Origin: Paenibacillus sp. FSL W8-0426
Lineage (GTDB): Bacteria; Bacillota; Bacilli; Paenibacillales; Paenibacillaceae
Direction: 5' to 3'
DNA: 64,000 nucleotides
Assembly (NCBI RefSeq): GCF_037969725.1
Contig: NZ_CP150203.1
Location: 1,814,001 to 1,878,000 of the forward strand
Shown: positions 34,931 through 43,668 of the stretch, piece after piece
Layout: each line of letters begins with the position of its first letter
Position numbering within the stretch: position 1 is the first letter of the stretch
Notes under the pieces: model-generated
What the model was told of the DNA's origin: nothing
Database searches by the model: none
What the model saw: the letters and a program-made list of their open reading frames with translations, nothing else
Made by a program: the position numbers and the translations under genes

Positions 34931-36139
34931 ATGATATTGAATGAACAGACAACAGGAAGCACCAAAACCATGAATTCATATTTGTCGCCACTGGTTCAGC
35001 AAATTCCTCCTTCCGGCATCCGCAAGTTTTTCGACTTGGTCGGAGACAACAAGGATATCATTACGCTAGGGGTCGGCGAGCCGGATTTCATCACGCCGTG
35101 GCATATGCGCGAAGCGTGCGTGTATTCGTTGGAACGCGGCATGACCAGCTACACCTCCAATGCGGGCATGCCCCAGCTGAGGGAGGCGCTCAGCGAGTAT
35201 TTGGATACTCAATTCCATACGAAATATGATCCAAAAAACGAAATCATCGTAACGGTCGGCGGCAGTGAAGCCATTGACTTGGCCTTGCGCGCGCTCATCG
35301 TGCCAGGAGACGAAATTTTGATCCCGGAGCCGTCGTATGTAGCGTATTCTCCCATTGCTTCCATAGGCGGCGGCGTGCCGGTCGGCATCGAAACGTATGC
35401 GAAGGACCAGTTCAAACTTACGGCAGAAGCGCTTGAGGCCAAGATCACGCCTAAATCCAAGGTCGTCATTCTCTGTTATCCAAGCAATCCGACGGGAGCG
35501 ATCATGACGCATGAGGATTGGCTGCCGATCGCTGAGGTAATCAAAAAGCATGATTTGATCGTCATCGCGGATGAAATTTATGCCGAGCTGACGTACAACC
35601 AAAAACATGTCAGTTTTGCAGCCGTCCCCGACATGAAGGATCGCACGATTCTGGTCAGCGGTTTTTCCAAAGCATTTGCCATGACGGGCTGGAGAATCGG
35701 GTACATGTGCGGGCATCCCGAGTTGATCTCGGCGATGCTGAAGATTCATCAATATACGGTGATGTGTGCGCCGGCCATGGGTCAGGTAGCTGCTTTGGAG
35801 GCATTAAGGAACGGAATGGCCGAAAAAGACCGGATGGTGGAATCGTATAACCAGCGGAGACGATTGATCGTGCAAGGATTCAGAGACATCGGTCTCGATT
35901 GTCACGAGCCTCAGGGCGCGTTCTATGCGTTCCCGAGCATTCAAAAGACGGGGCTCAGCTCGGACGTATTTGCCGAACGCCTATTGACGGAGAACAAGGT
36001 AGCCGCCGTGCCAGGAAACGTATTTGGGCCTCAAGGTGAAGGCTTCTTGCGGTGTTCCTATGCGACATCTGTCGCGCAGTTGAATGAGGCATTGGATCGG
36101 ATTGGGAATTTTGTCCATAAAGTGTTGAAAGAGGGATAA
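34931..36139 (+). CDS. alaT: PLP-dependent class I aminotransferase (alanine transaminase type)
   Basis: 402 residues, fold type I. The PLP Lys is in SGFSKAFAMTGWRIGY, the cofactor Asp in IADEIYAELTY, substrate Arg near the C-terminus in GEGFLRCSYA. Starts with ATG after AAAGGAAGATGTGTC. Operon with alaR. By comparison with Bacillus it probably makes alanine from pyruvate and glutamate; other transaminations cannot be ruled out. Confidence 0.85.
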   Translation: MILNEQTTGSTKTMNSYLSPLVQQIPPSGIRKFFDLVGDNKDIITLGVGEPDFITPWHMREACVYSLERGMTSYTSNAGMPQLREALSEYLDTQFHTKYDPKNEIIVTVGGSEAIDLALRALIVPGDEILIPEPSYVAYSPIASIGGGVPVGIETYAKDQFKLTAEALEAKITPKSKVVILCYPSNPTGAIMTHEDWLPIAEVIKKHDLIVIADEIYAELTYNQKHVSFAAVPDMKDRTILVSGFSKAFAMTGWRIGYMCGHPELISAMLKIHQYTVMCAPAMGQVAALEALRNGMAEKDRMVESYNQRRRLIVQGFRDIGLDCHEPQGAFYAFPSIQKTGLSSDVFAERLLTENKVAAVPGNVFGPQGEGFLRCSYATSVAQLNEALDRIGNFVHKVLKEG

Positions 36140-36215
36140 CAGATTGTAGCAAAAGCTGTTGATGTTACATTTCGGATATACGGAAAAAATAACTTTCTTT
36201 TACAAGATTTTATGA

Positions 36216-36260
36216 TATAATTTCATTTTGAAATAAGTTTTCATAAAATTGAAATGAAAT
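36216..36260 (+). promoter_or_regulatory. Promoter and start-site inverted repeat of the Spo0E-like gene
   Basis: -10 TATAAT at 36216-36221 with weak -35 TTTCTT 16 bases upstream. Overlapping it and extending downstream is the inverted repeat ATTTCATTT (36220-36228) / AAATGAAAT (36252-36260), suited to a repressor site or a 5' hairpin. Confidence 0.45.
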
Positions 36261-36281
36261 CCATTCCAAGGAGGGTTAGCT

Positions 36282-36551
36282 TTGTTCTGTGTTGAATATG
36301 ATTTACCGACGAATCGTGGACATTATTTGGCAGAAGGCGATCATGGCGACCGATGGTCGGTGAACCCTGAGCACGCATCTTTGCATAACGTTTCCTTGGA
36401 AGAAGAGATCCATATGTTGCGATGCAAAATGGAACAGTTATTTTTGGAGGAGAAATCCTTCACTTCGGATATCGTTATTGAAATCAGCAGCTTGCTCGAT
36501 CTGAAAATCAACGAATATTACATGAAGCAGAAACCGACAAAAGGCAAATAA
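36282..36551 (+). CDS. Spo0E-like aspartyl-phosphate phosphatase
   Basis: 89 residues. The C-terminal helical hairpin carries the family pattern: EEEIHMLRCKMEQLFLEEK, then IVIEISSLLDLKINEYY, where the usual SxxLD motif reads SSLLD. Such proteins dephosphorylate Spo0A~P and so restrain sporulation. The N-terminal 30 residues are not in the family core. Starts at TTG after AAGGAGGGTTAGCT. Single gene with its own promoter and terminator. Confidence 0.82.
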   Translation: MFCVEYDLPTNRGHYLAEGDHGDRWSVNPEHASLHNVSLEEEIHMLRCKMEQLFLEEKSFTSDIVIEISSLLDLKINEYYMKQKPTKGK

Positions 36552-36590
36552 TTTTGTCCTTGAGCGAAAACGTTACCTGTAAGGAAATGA

Positions 36591-36614
36591 GACCCCCATC
36601 CGGGGTCTTTTTTG
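36591..36614 (+). terminator. Terminator of the Spo0E-like gene
   Basis: AGACCCC (36591-36597) pairs with GGGGTCT (36603-36609), followed by T5. Confidence 0.85.
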
Positions 36615-36747
36615 ATGATCGTTGAGAAAAGACAAATGATACAAAATGGTCTTGTAAAAGGCATAAGAGGCCTGGACGGGCACGCTGTTTTTGCGAGTGG
36701 GATAATTGTGATATATTTGTAGTTAGGAGAATAGAGGGGGAATGGGG

Positions 36748-37299
36748 ATGAAAAGGTTTTGGGGAATGCTGTTCATCGTTTCGATCGTTTTGATGCTGTC
36801 CGGATGTGGCGGCAAGGATGGTTTTACCATTTTCATCATTGATAATCAAGGTAATCCGTCGGTCATTTCCGAACAGCTGCAAACCAATTTGCAGCAAAAA
36901 CTGGGTGAAGAACCGAAGGTTGAAGTCATTACTAGCGCGATGTACGACGTGCAAAAAATTTTGGTCGAGTATGCGGCCGGTGGACATGACATTTTCATCT
37001 TGCCCGAGGCAGACATGAAACAATATGGAAAAAGCGGGTCCAATGTTCCGCTGGAAGATACGTTTGATGCCGAGAAATACAAACGGGGCGTGTTTGACGG
37101 AGGCGTCCTGGTTGAGCAGGGCGAGGGAGACAACGGTTCCGACATCAAAACAGAATCTCATCTCTACGGTATTCCGCTGGAGGAGATGCAAATGTTCAAG
37201 GACGTGAAATATGCGGCCAGCAATTTGTTTGCCACGATTCCGGTGTCCGCTTCCAATGTGGATGAGGCCAAAAAAGTTTTGAAGGCGTTGACAGAATAA
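36748..37299 (+). CDS. Lipoprotein of unknown function
   Basis: 183 residues. Signal peptide with lipobox (IVLMLSGCGGKDG), so a lipid-anchored surface protein. The mature part has an alpha/beta pattern (FTIFIIDNQG, KVEVITSAMYD, HDIFILPEADM) that looks like a periplasmic-binding fold half, but no family is certain. The ATG at 36748 is better spaced from GAGGGGG than the ATG at 36742. It lies 42 bases before the cobU-like gene. Confidence 0.75.
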   Translation: MKRFWGMLFIVSIVLMLSGCGGKDGFTIFIIDNQGNPSVISEQLQTNLQQKLGEEPKVEVITSAMYDVQKILVEYAAGGHDIFILPEADMKQYGKSGSNVPLEDTFDAEKYKRGVFDGGVLVEQGEGDNGSDIKTESHLYGIPLEEMQMFKDVKYAASNLFATIPVSASNVDEAKKVLKALTE

Positions 37300-37341
37300 G
37301 AGAGCTTCCATTCAAACACATCGACAGAGGAGGAGAGCGGA

Positions 37342-37875
37342 TTGCTGATAACGGTCACAGGCGGCGTCGGCAGCGGCAAAACCCGGTTTGCCCTCGACTA
37401 TGCAGCCCGGATTAGCCGGGAAGGGATCTATTTGTCCACAGGCGACCATGATCCAGTGAATCCGGAGCTGCCGTCCGCTCATTACCGGGCCATATCGGCA
37501 GTGAAAGGGCCCCAATTGGCCCAGGTTATTGATCAGATCAACCGGGAATCGAATCTTTATTTGGCGGATCAGCGCATTCTTATTGTGGATAGCCTAACCG
37601 CATGGATGGCGGCGAGCTTCGACGTCTGTGACAATCTGAACGAACAGAGGAACGATACCCAGAAATTGCTTGGCGCATTGCTTTCGTACCAGGGCAAACT
37701 GCTCGTCATTACGAACGAAATGCATGCATCGCTGCAACCTTCCGAGAAAGAGCGAGTTTTCGCAGCTCGCATGGCGTCCGTGAACCGGATGCTTCAATCT
37801 CACTCGGATCGGATGTTTATGCTCGTTTCAGGGCTGGCCATTGATTTGAAATCACATGCGCTGCGATATGAATAA
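37342..37875 (+). CDS. CobU-like nucleotide-binding protein
   Basis: 177 residues resembling adenosylcobinamide kinase/guanylyltransferase CobU: P-loop GGVGSGKTRFALDYA, then LIVDSLTAWMAASF, VITNEMHASLQPSE and LMLVSGLAIDLKS in family order. The segment carrying the guanylate-acceptor His is not well kept (PSAHYRAIS), so full CobU activity is doubtful. Other cob genes are not beside it; the adenosyltransferase pduO lies 0.9 kb away. TTG start after GGAGGAGAGCGGA. Confidence 0.65.
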   Translation: MLITVTGGVGSGKTRFALDYAARISREGIYLSTGDHDPVNPELPSAHYRAISAVKGPQLAQVIDQINRESNLYLADQRILIVDSLTAWMAASFDVCDNLNEQRNDTQKLLGALLSYQGKLLVITNEMHASLQPSEKERVFAARMASVNRMLQSHSDRMFMLVSGLAIDLKSHALRYE

Positions 37876-37893
37876 ATGTTGAACCCATGTAAT

Positions 37894-37931
37894 AAGCCTC
37901 GGCCATTCCACTTAGGGAGGGACCGAGGCTT
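37894..37931. terminator. Terminator between the cobU-like and dedA genes
   Basis: AAGCCTCGG (37894-37902) pairs with CCGAGGCTT (37923-37931), T/A flanks on both sides; convergent genes. Confidence 0.78.
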
Positions 37932-37967
37932 TACTCATGTATATCCGTATCTATTTAAGCGAGTTTG

Positions 37968-38579
37968 TTACTTGCGGGATTTGATCCGTTTGATCCACCA
38001 GATGACAAAAATAATGGCGGCAATCGCAACAATGACATAAACAACCAGTGAATAGACATCCATGAACTCCAAAATGCTCTCCCACGATGCGCCAAGCGCG
38101 GCGCCGACCGAAACAAGGATGATGTTCCAGACCAGTGTGCCAATCGTTGTAAAGAGAATAAACAGGCCAAATTTCATGTTGGACATGCCTGCCGGAATGG
38201 AAATCAGGCTGCGAACCAGCGGCACCATGCGGCAGAACAATACCGTCCATATCCCATACTTGTCGAACCAAGCATCGACGCGGTGGATATCTTCCTTCTT
38301 GATGCGCAGGATATGGCCCCATCGATCCACGATTTTTTCCAGGCGTTCAACGTCGATCAGCAGCCCGATGCCGTACAGGATGATGGCACCAAGCACCGAA
38401 CCGATCGTTGCCGCGATAATAACGCCGGGAAGGGTGAGGCCGGTATAGGTGGTCATAAATCCGCCAAAAGGCAAAATAATTTCCGAAGGAATGGGCGGGA
38501 ACACGTTCTCCAGGGCAATGATCAACGCAATGCCGATGTATCCGTATTGTTCCATGAAATCGGTGATCCAGTTTTGCAT
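37968..38579 (-). CDS. DedA-family membrane protein
   Basis: 203 residues with four to five hydrophobic stretches and the VTT/SNARE-associated core: ALENVFPPIPSEIILPFGGF, a Gly-rich helix (GVIIAATIGSVLGAIILYGIG), then RMVPLVRSLISIPAGMSNM, the conserved R-x-P-x-x-R motif. Some relatives flip undecaprenyl phosphate or phosphatidylethanolamine; the substrate here is unassigned. The ATG follows GAGGAGACGATT; a longer frame has no site. Confidence 0.88.
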   Translation of the reverse strand: MQNWITDFMEQYGYIGIALIIALENVFPPIPSEIILPFGGFMTTYTGLTLPGVIIAATIGSVLGAIILYGIGLLIDVERLEKIVDRWGHILRIKKEDIHRVDAWFDKYGIWTVLFCRMVPLVRSLISIPAGMSNMKFGLFILFTTIGTLVWNIILVSVGAALGASWESILEFMDVYSLVVYVIVAIAAIIFVIWWIKRIKSRK

Positions 38580-38804
38580 AATCGTCTCCTCTACTATAAA
38601 ATGACATAGATTTGGCGCGCATTCGCAGAACATACCAATTGTGGTATACGTATAGGGCCTGAGGTTGGTTTCTGAAAATTTGCATTTCCGTCACACCCGC
38701 AGGTCAAGTATACTGGTAAAGTTGAGGACAAGAAGAATGTAGTCGATCTTACCCATGCTCATGGGAACGCTGACGTTAAAGATTTAGCCAATGGAGGGAT
38801 CAAG

Positions 38805-39395
38805 ATGGGCATATATACAAGAACCGGTGATGAAGGGCAGACTTCGGTGATCGGAGGACGAGTGGTCAAGGACGACGATCGGGTGGAGGCTTATGGCACG
38901 ATTGATGAGTTGAACTGTTTTGTCGGTCAGGCCATCAGCCTTATCGATGATGCAAAGGGCTCGTTCGAAGACCTGAAAGAACAGCTGTCGGAGATTCAAC
39001 AGGAGCTGTTTGATTGCGGCTCCGATCTGGCGTTTGTCAACATTACGGAAAATCGGTATAAAGTAAAAGACGACAAGGTTGCGCGGCTGGAGCAATGGAT
39101 TGATCTGTTCGATACCGAAAATCCGAAAGTGGAGCGGTTCATCATTCCTGGGGGCACCCTGCTGTCTTCTGCGCTTCACGTATGCCGTACCGTGTGCCGT
39201 CGTGCCGAACGCCGGGCAGTCACGCTAGGGCAGCATACCGACATCAATCCGTCTGTGCGTCGTTACTTGAACAGGCTGTCGGACTATTTCTTTGTGGTTG
39301 CCCGGACAGCCAATGCAAGACAGCAGGTACAGGATGTTGAATACGTTCGCAGCAAAAAGGTTTTCCGCCGCAAAGAGGCAAAGAGTGAGGAATGA
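38805..39395 (+). CDS. pduO: Corrinoid adenosyltransferase, PduO type
   Basis: Transfers the adenosyl group of ATP to cob(I)alamin. 196 residues; the N-terminal ATP loop IYTRTGDEGQTSVIGG, ERFIIPGGT, and the helix with RTVCRRAERRAV and LNRLSDYFFVVAR are all present. The ATG follows GGAGGGATCAAG. It ends 25 bases before the pseudouridine synthase gene and likely shares its transcript. With the CobU-like gene it suggests use or salvage of corrinoids. Confidence 0.93.
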   Translation: MGIYTRTGDEGQTSVIGGRVVKDDDRVEAYGTIDELNCFVGQAISLIDDAKGSFEDLKEQLSEIQQELFDCGSDLAFVNITENRYKVKDDKVARLEQWIDLFDTENPKVERFIIPGGTLLSSALHVCRTVCRRAERRAVTLGQHTDINPSVRRYLNRLSDYFFVVARTANARQQVQDVEYVRSKKVFRRKEAKSEE

Positions 39396-39420
39396 ACGGC
39401 AAAGGAATGAAAAGGAACCA

Positions 39421-40410
39421 ATGAACGGTTATTACACACCAATCACATACACGGTATCCGAGCAGGAGGAAGGTTGGCTGCTGAAGACGGTACTTCAGCG
39501 ACGCCTTCACGTATCGCGCAAACTTCTGTCACGACTGAAGCTGACAGAGCACGGCATTATGTTGAATGGAGAGCGAGTGTATATCAGCGTCAAGGTGGCT
39601 GCAGGAGATCTCGTCGAAATTCGGATGGAGCAGGAGGAGTCGGATGATATTCTTCCCGAAGAACTGCCTTTTTCCATTTTATATGAGGATGAGCACCTGC
39701 TGATCGTAAACAAGGATGCAGGCATCATCGTACATCCTACGCATGGTCACTATACGGGAACGTTGGCGAACGGCGTCGTGCATTATTGGAAAGCCAAAGG
39801 CGAACGTGTCCGTTTTCGTCCGGTGCATCGGCTGGATCAGGAAACGTCGGGCGTGCTGGCCATTGCCAAAAATCCGTATGTGCATCAGCATGTGTCGGAA
39901 CAGATGATAGCAGGCACGGTAGACAAGCGTTATATCGCTTTTGTGCACGGCAGCCCTACCCCAGAAGAAGGGACGATCGACGGTCCGATCGACCGCGACC
40001 CCGAGGAGCCGCATCGCCGGATCGTCACGTCGGACGGTTACCCTGCCCGTACGCTCTATAAGACATTAGCGAAATGGGATGGAGGAACGGCGAGCGAAGT
40101 GAGCCTTAAGCTGGAAAGCGGCAGGACGCATCAGATTCGCGTGCATATGACGTCGATCCACTGCCCGCTGATCGGGGACAGCATGTACCAAACATTGCCG
40201 GACGCGGGCATTGACGCCCGAACGGTGGCCTTGCGAGCTGAGCGGGACGGTTGGATCGATCGGCAGGCTTTGCATGCATGCGAGCTGTCGTTCGAGCATC
40301 CGATTTTGCGTAAGCGAATGACGTTCCATGCCCCGCTTCCTGCAGACTTGCAGGATCTGAAGCAGCGCTTGCAGCAAGAGAACGAGAATACGGAGGAACA
40401 GGAATCATGA
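39421..40410 (+). CDS. RluA-family pseudouridine synthase
   Basis: 329 residues. An N-terminal S4-like RNA-binding part (LLKTVLQRRLHVSRKLLSRLKL) precedes the catalytic domain with the nucleophilic Asp in VHRLDQETSGVL, plus LESGRTHQIRVHM and PLIGDSMY. It modifies U in rRNA or tRNA; which site is unknown. The ATG follows AAAAGGAACCA. Overlaps the next gene as ATGA. Confidence 0.92.
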   Translation: MNGYYTPITYTVSEQEEGWLLKTVLQRRLHVSRKLLSRLKLTEHGIMLNGERVYISVKVAAGDLVEIRMEQEESDDILPEELPFSILYEDEHLLIVNKDAGIIVHPTHGHYTGTLANGVVHYWKAKGERVRFRPVHRLDQETSGVLAIAKNPYVHQHVSEQMIAGTVDKRYIAFVHGSPTPEEGTIDGPIDRDPEEPHRRIVTSDGYPARTLYKTLAKWDGGTASEVSLKLESGRTHQIRVHMTSIHCPLIGDSMYQTLPDAGIDARTVALRAERDGWIDRQALHACELSFEHPILRKRMTFHAPLPADLQDLKQRLQQENENTEEQES

Positions 40411-40766
40411 GCCGATTGAAAGTTTATCAATATGCCAAATGCGGCACCTGCCGCAAAGCGGTCAAATGGCTGGAAGGCAAGGGGCACGAGTTGGCATTGG
40501 TGCCGATCTTTGACGCCCCTCCTTCCGAGGCGGAACTGAAACAATTCATCGAGCTGAGCGGGCTTGAAGTGAAGAAGTTTTTCAACACCAGCGGTGAGGT
40601 CTACAAGGAGCAGCAGCTCAAAGACAAGCTTCCGGGCATGTCGACGGACGAGCAAATTCGTTTGCTTGCATCGAATGGCCGCCTTATCAAACGTCCCATC
40701 GTCACGGACGGAACAAAGGTCACTGTTGGATTCAAGGAAGAGACGTTCGAGCAGGTATGGAGTTAG
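40407..40766 (+). CDS. Spx/ArsC-family protein (YusI-like)
   Basis: 119 residues with a thioredoxin-like ArsC fold. The redox motif CGTC is at residues 11-14 (YAKCGTCRKAVKWL). The rest (PSEAELKQFIELSGL, FNTSGEVYKEQQLKDKL) matches YusI/Spx relatives. The RNA polymerase-binding features of true Spx cannot be confirmed. ATGA overlap with the pseudouridine synthase gene. Confidence 0.87.
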   Translation: MSRLKVYQYAKCGTCRKAVKWLEGKGHELALVPIFDAPPSEAELKQFIELSGLEVKKFFNTSGEVYKEQQLKDKLPGMSTDEQIRLLASNGRLIKRPIVTDGTKVTVGFKEETFEQVWS

Positions 40767-40777
40767 GTTTGAAGCAT

Positions 40778-40828
40778 GCCCTGATCGACAAGACGTTTCC
40801 GGTATCGTCCAAAAAACAGGGCTTTTTT
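40778..40828 (+). terminator. Terminator after the Spx-like gene
   Basis: GCCCTG (40778-40783) pairs with CAGGGC (40817-40822), T6 tail. Confidence 0.75.
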
Positions 40829-40917
40829 GGCTGGCCGCCGCTTGGCGGAACTATGCTATAATGTTAGAATTATAGCGGTCATTTTTTGATATAGAAGACA
40901 GGAGAGATTAATTCGAA

Positions 40918-41811
40918 GTGAATCAACGTAATGAACCTACTTTGTTGCTGGTAGACGGTATGGCAGTGTTGTTCAGGGCGTTCTATGCGACATCTGCGAG
41001 CGGATATATCAGACGTACAAAGGCAGGATTGCCGACCAACGCGGTGTACGGGTTTATCCGTTACTTCTGGGATGCGGTCCAGACTTTTGGGCCAAGCCAT
41101 GTCATCTGCTGCTGGGATATGGGAGGCAAGACGTTTCGCGGTGAGGAATATGCGGCATACAAGGGGAACCGGGCGGAAGCGCCGGATGATCTGATTCCCC
41201 AATTTTCGCTGATTCGTGAGGTCATGGACAGTCTTGGCGTTCCGAATATCGGGGCTCAAGGCTTTGAAGCCGACGATTGTATCGGTACCCTCGCCAAATA
41301 CTACACCGAGCAGAACAACATGAACGTCATGGTGTTGACCGGGGATCATGACATGCTGCAGCTGATCAATGACCGGACAAGCGTGATCATCATGAAAAAG
41401 GGACACGGCAATTACATGGTATACACTCCCGATTCCTTGATGGAAGAGAAGCAGCTTGCCCCGCGTCAGATCATTGACATGAAGGGTCTTATGGGCGATG
41501 CCAGCGACAATTATCCGGGCGTTCGCGGCATTGGCGAGAAGACGGCGCTCAAACTGGTGCAGGAGTACGGCTCCATTGAGGGAATTTTGGATAATTTGGA
41601 TCAATTGACGCCTTCGGTCCGGAAAAAGATCGAGAACGATCTGGACATGCTTCATTTATCCCGCAGATTGGCAGAGATTCATTGTGAAGTACCCGTAGCT
41701 TGCGCATTGGATGTATGCGAGTTCCAACTTGACCCGGATGCGGTCATGGACAAATTCGAGCAACTTGAGATGAAGAGCCTCGGCTCTTGGATGGGAGTGG
41801 CGACAGGTTGA
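40918..41811 (+). CDS. 5'-3' exonuclease (Pol I-type flap nuclease)
   Basis: Stand-alone 297-residue protein like the N-terminal domain of DNA polymerase I. Metal-binding Asp residues are in LLVDGMAVLFRAF, CCWDMGG, FEADDCIGTLA and TGDHDMLQL. The helix-three-turn and H3TH region is DMKGLMGDASDNYPGVRGIGEKTAL. It should process RNA primers or flaps. Starts at GTG with GGAGAG 11 bases upstream. Followed by the glycosidase gene after 5 bases. Confidence 0.9.
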   Translation: MNQRNEPTLLLVDGMAVLFRAFYATSASGYIRRTKAGLPTNAVYGFIRYFWDAVQTFGPSHVICCWDMGGKTFRGEEYAAYKGNRAEAPDDLIPQFSLIREVMDSLGVPNIGAQGFEADDCIGTLAKYYTEQNNMNVMVLTGDHDMLQLINDRTSVIIMKKGHGNYMVYTPDSLMEEKQLAPRQIIDMKGLMGDASDNYPGVRGIGEKTALKLVQEYGSIEGILDNLDQLTPSVRKKIENDLDMLHLSRRLAEIHCEVPVACALDVCEFQLDPDAVMDKFEQLEMKSLGSWMGVATG

Positions 41812-41816
41812 GCAGC

Positions 41817-42923
41817 ATGAACACGCGAGGAATCGGCAAAAAGTGGTGGACCGGGGCAATGGCCCTGATCCTGGCTTTGCCGGTATTATTGTCAGGAGCC
41901 GTGGGCGCTCCCGAAACAGCAGAAGCCAAAGCGGCAATCAGCACCAAAGTACAAAAAGTGAAAACGGCAGGACGCACCTTTACGGTGCAAACGGTCAGCA
42001 TTCCGAAAGGAACGCCGGTGACGGTGGGACTTGCCAAAAAACAAGTGGGACAGACAGCTACGCTGCCATCGATCGTAAAGGCTTACGGTGCGCAAGCCGC
42101 GATTAACGGAGCTTTCTTCGAGGCCTATAACGGGGCGCCGGACCCATACGGCATGTTGATTGCCAATAGCAAAGTGATACATATCGGAAGATACGGAACA
42201 AGCATCGGTTTCAAAGCGGACGGCACGGCGATCATGGATTCATTGCAGGTGAGCCTGACGGGCAAGGTTACCGGCAAAGACGGCAAGCCGCGCAGCTGGT
42301 ACGCTACCTTTGTCAACCGCACGCCTGCGGCAGATGCCAACATCAGCATGCTGTATACGCCGGAACGAGGCGGCAAGGTCGGATTCAAAGGCGGGATCGC
42401 CGTGGTGATCGAAAAGGGGATCGTGACCAAGAAATTAACAAACAATAACGTCTCCATTCCGAAGAACGGGTCGGTTCTGGTCTTTACAGGCACGCTGAAG
42501 TCCATGGCAGACCGTTTTGATGTGGGCTCTGCCGTAGAGATGAACTATAAATACACGAATGCCTCAGGCAAGGAGATTCCTTGGGAAGATGTTGTGACAG
42601 CGGTAGGAGCCGGTCCACGTTTGGTAAAAGACGGGAAAGTGGCGGTGAATCCGGTGAGCGAGGGCTTTAAGGATACCAAGATTCTGAACGCTTCAGGCGC
42701 TCGAAGCGGAATCGCCATCATGGCGGACGGCTCCGTAATGCTGGCTACCGTTCCGGGAGCCACGATCAAGGAGTGGGCTGCCGTCATGCAGAAGCTTGGA
42801 GCCAAACAAGCGATGAACCTGGATGGCGGAGCCTCTTCAGGCCTTTATGCCGGCGGCAAGATGCTGACTTCCCCCGGGCGGTTGCTTAGCAATACCCTTG
42901 TATTCGGCGGTTCGGTGAAATAA
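41817..42923 (+). CDS. Exported phosphodiester glycosidase-domain (NAGPA) protein
   Basis: 368 residues. A signal peptide precedes AKA (MALILALPVLLSGAVGAPETAEA). The NAGPA domain shows AINGAFFEAYNGAPDPYG, AGPRLVKDG and NLDGGASSGLYAGG. Such proteins act on sugar-phosphodiester bonds in the cell wall or outside; the substrate here is unknown. The ATG at 41817 lies just after the exonuclease stop; an earlier in-frame ATG lies inside that gene. Confidence 0.88.
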   Translation: MNTRGIGKKWWTGAMALILALPVLLSGAVGAPETAEAKAAISTKVQKVKTAGRTFTVQTVSIPKGTPVTVGLAKKQVGQTATLPSIVKAYGAQAAINGAFFEAYNGAPDPYGMLIANSKVIHIGRYGTSIGFKADGTAIMDSLQVSLTGKVTGKDGKPRSWYATFVNRTPAADANISMLYTPERGGKVGFKGGIAVVIEKGIVTKKLTNNNVSIPKNGSVLVFTGTLKSMADRFDVGSAVEMNYKYTNASGKEIPWEDVVTAVGAGPRLVKDGKVAVNPVSEGFKDTKILNASGARSGIAIMADGSVMLATVPGATIKEWAAVMQKLGAKQAMNLDGGASSGLYAGGKMLTSPGRLLSNTLVFGGSVK

Positions 42924-42947
42924 AACGGAGAAGCATAGGAGGTTGTC

Positions 42948-43643
42948 ATGATGAAGATGACGCATCATCCGAAGTCAGATCAGGCTGGCCCAGCCGTGCT
43001 TGCGGTCAACGTTGGGCAGCCCCGGCCATTGCCTGGCCAGAAGCGGGAAGTTTTGAGCGGCATCGTGAAAACGCCCGTGTCGACACAGGTATTCCTGTCG
43101 TTCACCGGTTTGGCCGGGGATGGCCAGGCCGACCTGGTGCACCATGGCGGACCGGACAAGGCGCTCTGCGTTTATGACTACAGCCGTTACCCGGCTTTGG
43201 AGCAGCTGATGGATCGCAGGCTTGACTGGGGGGCATTTGGTGAAAATCTGACGGTGACGGGCTGTCCGGAAGAAGTGATTCGGATTGGCGACGTGTTTGA
43301 ACTCGGTGAAGCCGTCGTACAGGTCAGCCAACCGAGGCAGCCATGTTTCAAATTGGGCGCCAGGTATGATTACAAAGAGCTTCCGGTCTATTTTCAGGAA
43401 AGCGGGCATACCGGATTTTATTTTCGCGTACTCCGTGAAGGTGAAATCGGCCCTGGCTCGGCGTTTAGACGTGTGACCACGGATGAAACATCGATGACCG
43501 TAATGGAAGCCAACCGGATCATGCATCAAGGAAAGCAGGATGCTGCTGCGATGCGTTCGCTTTTGACTATTTCCGCATTGTCGGATAGTTGGAGAGAAAC
43601 ATTGCTCCAAAGGCTGGACAAGCTGGACAAGGAAAACAACTGA
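42948..43643 (+). CDS. MOSC-domain protein (YiiM-like)
   Basis: 231 residues. The MOSC core shows LAGDGQADLVHHGGPDKALCVYD, GAFGENLTV and the Cys in VSQPRQPCFKLG. MOSC proteins handle molybdenum-cofactor sulfur and, as YiiM, reduce N-hydroxylated bases. The ATG follows AGGAGGTTGTC. Probably cotranscribed with the neighbours. Confidence 0.88.
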   Translation: MMKMTHHPKSDQAGPAVLAVNVGQPRPLPGQKREVLSGIVKTPVSTQVFLSFTGLAGDGQADLVHHGGPDKALCVYDYSRYPALEQLMDRRLDWGAFGENLTVTGCPEEVIRIGDVFELGEAVVQVSQPRQPCFKLGARYDYKELPVYFQESGHTGFYFRVLREGEIGPGSAFRRVTTDETSMTVMEANRIMHQGKQDAAAMRSLLTISALSDSWRETLLQRLDKLDKENN

Positions 43644-43668
43644 TGATCTGAATGGGAGCGTGACTGAA

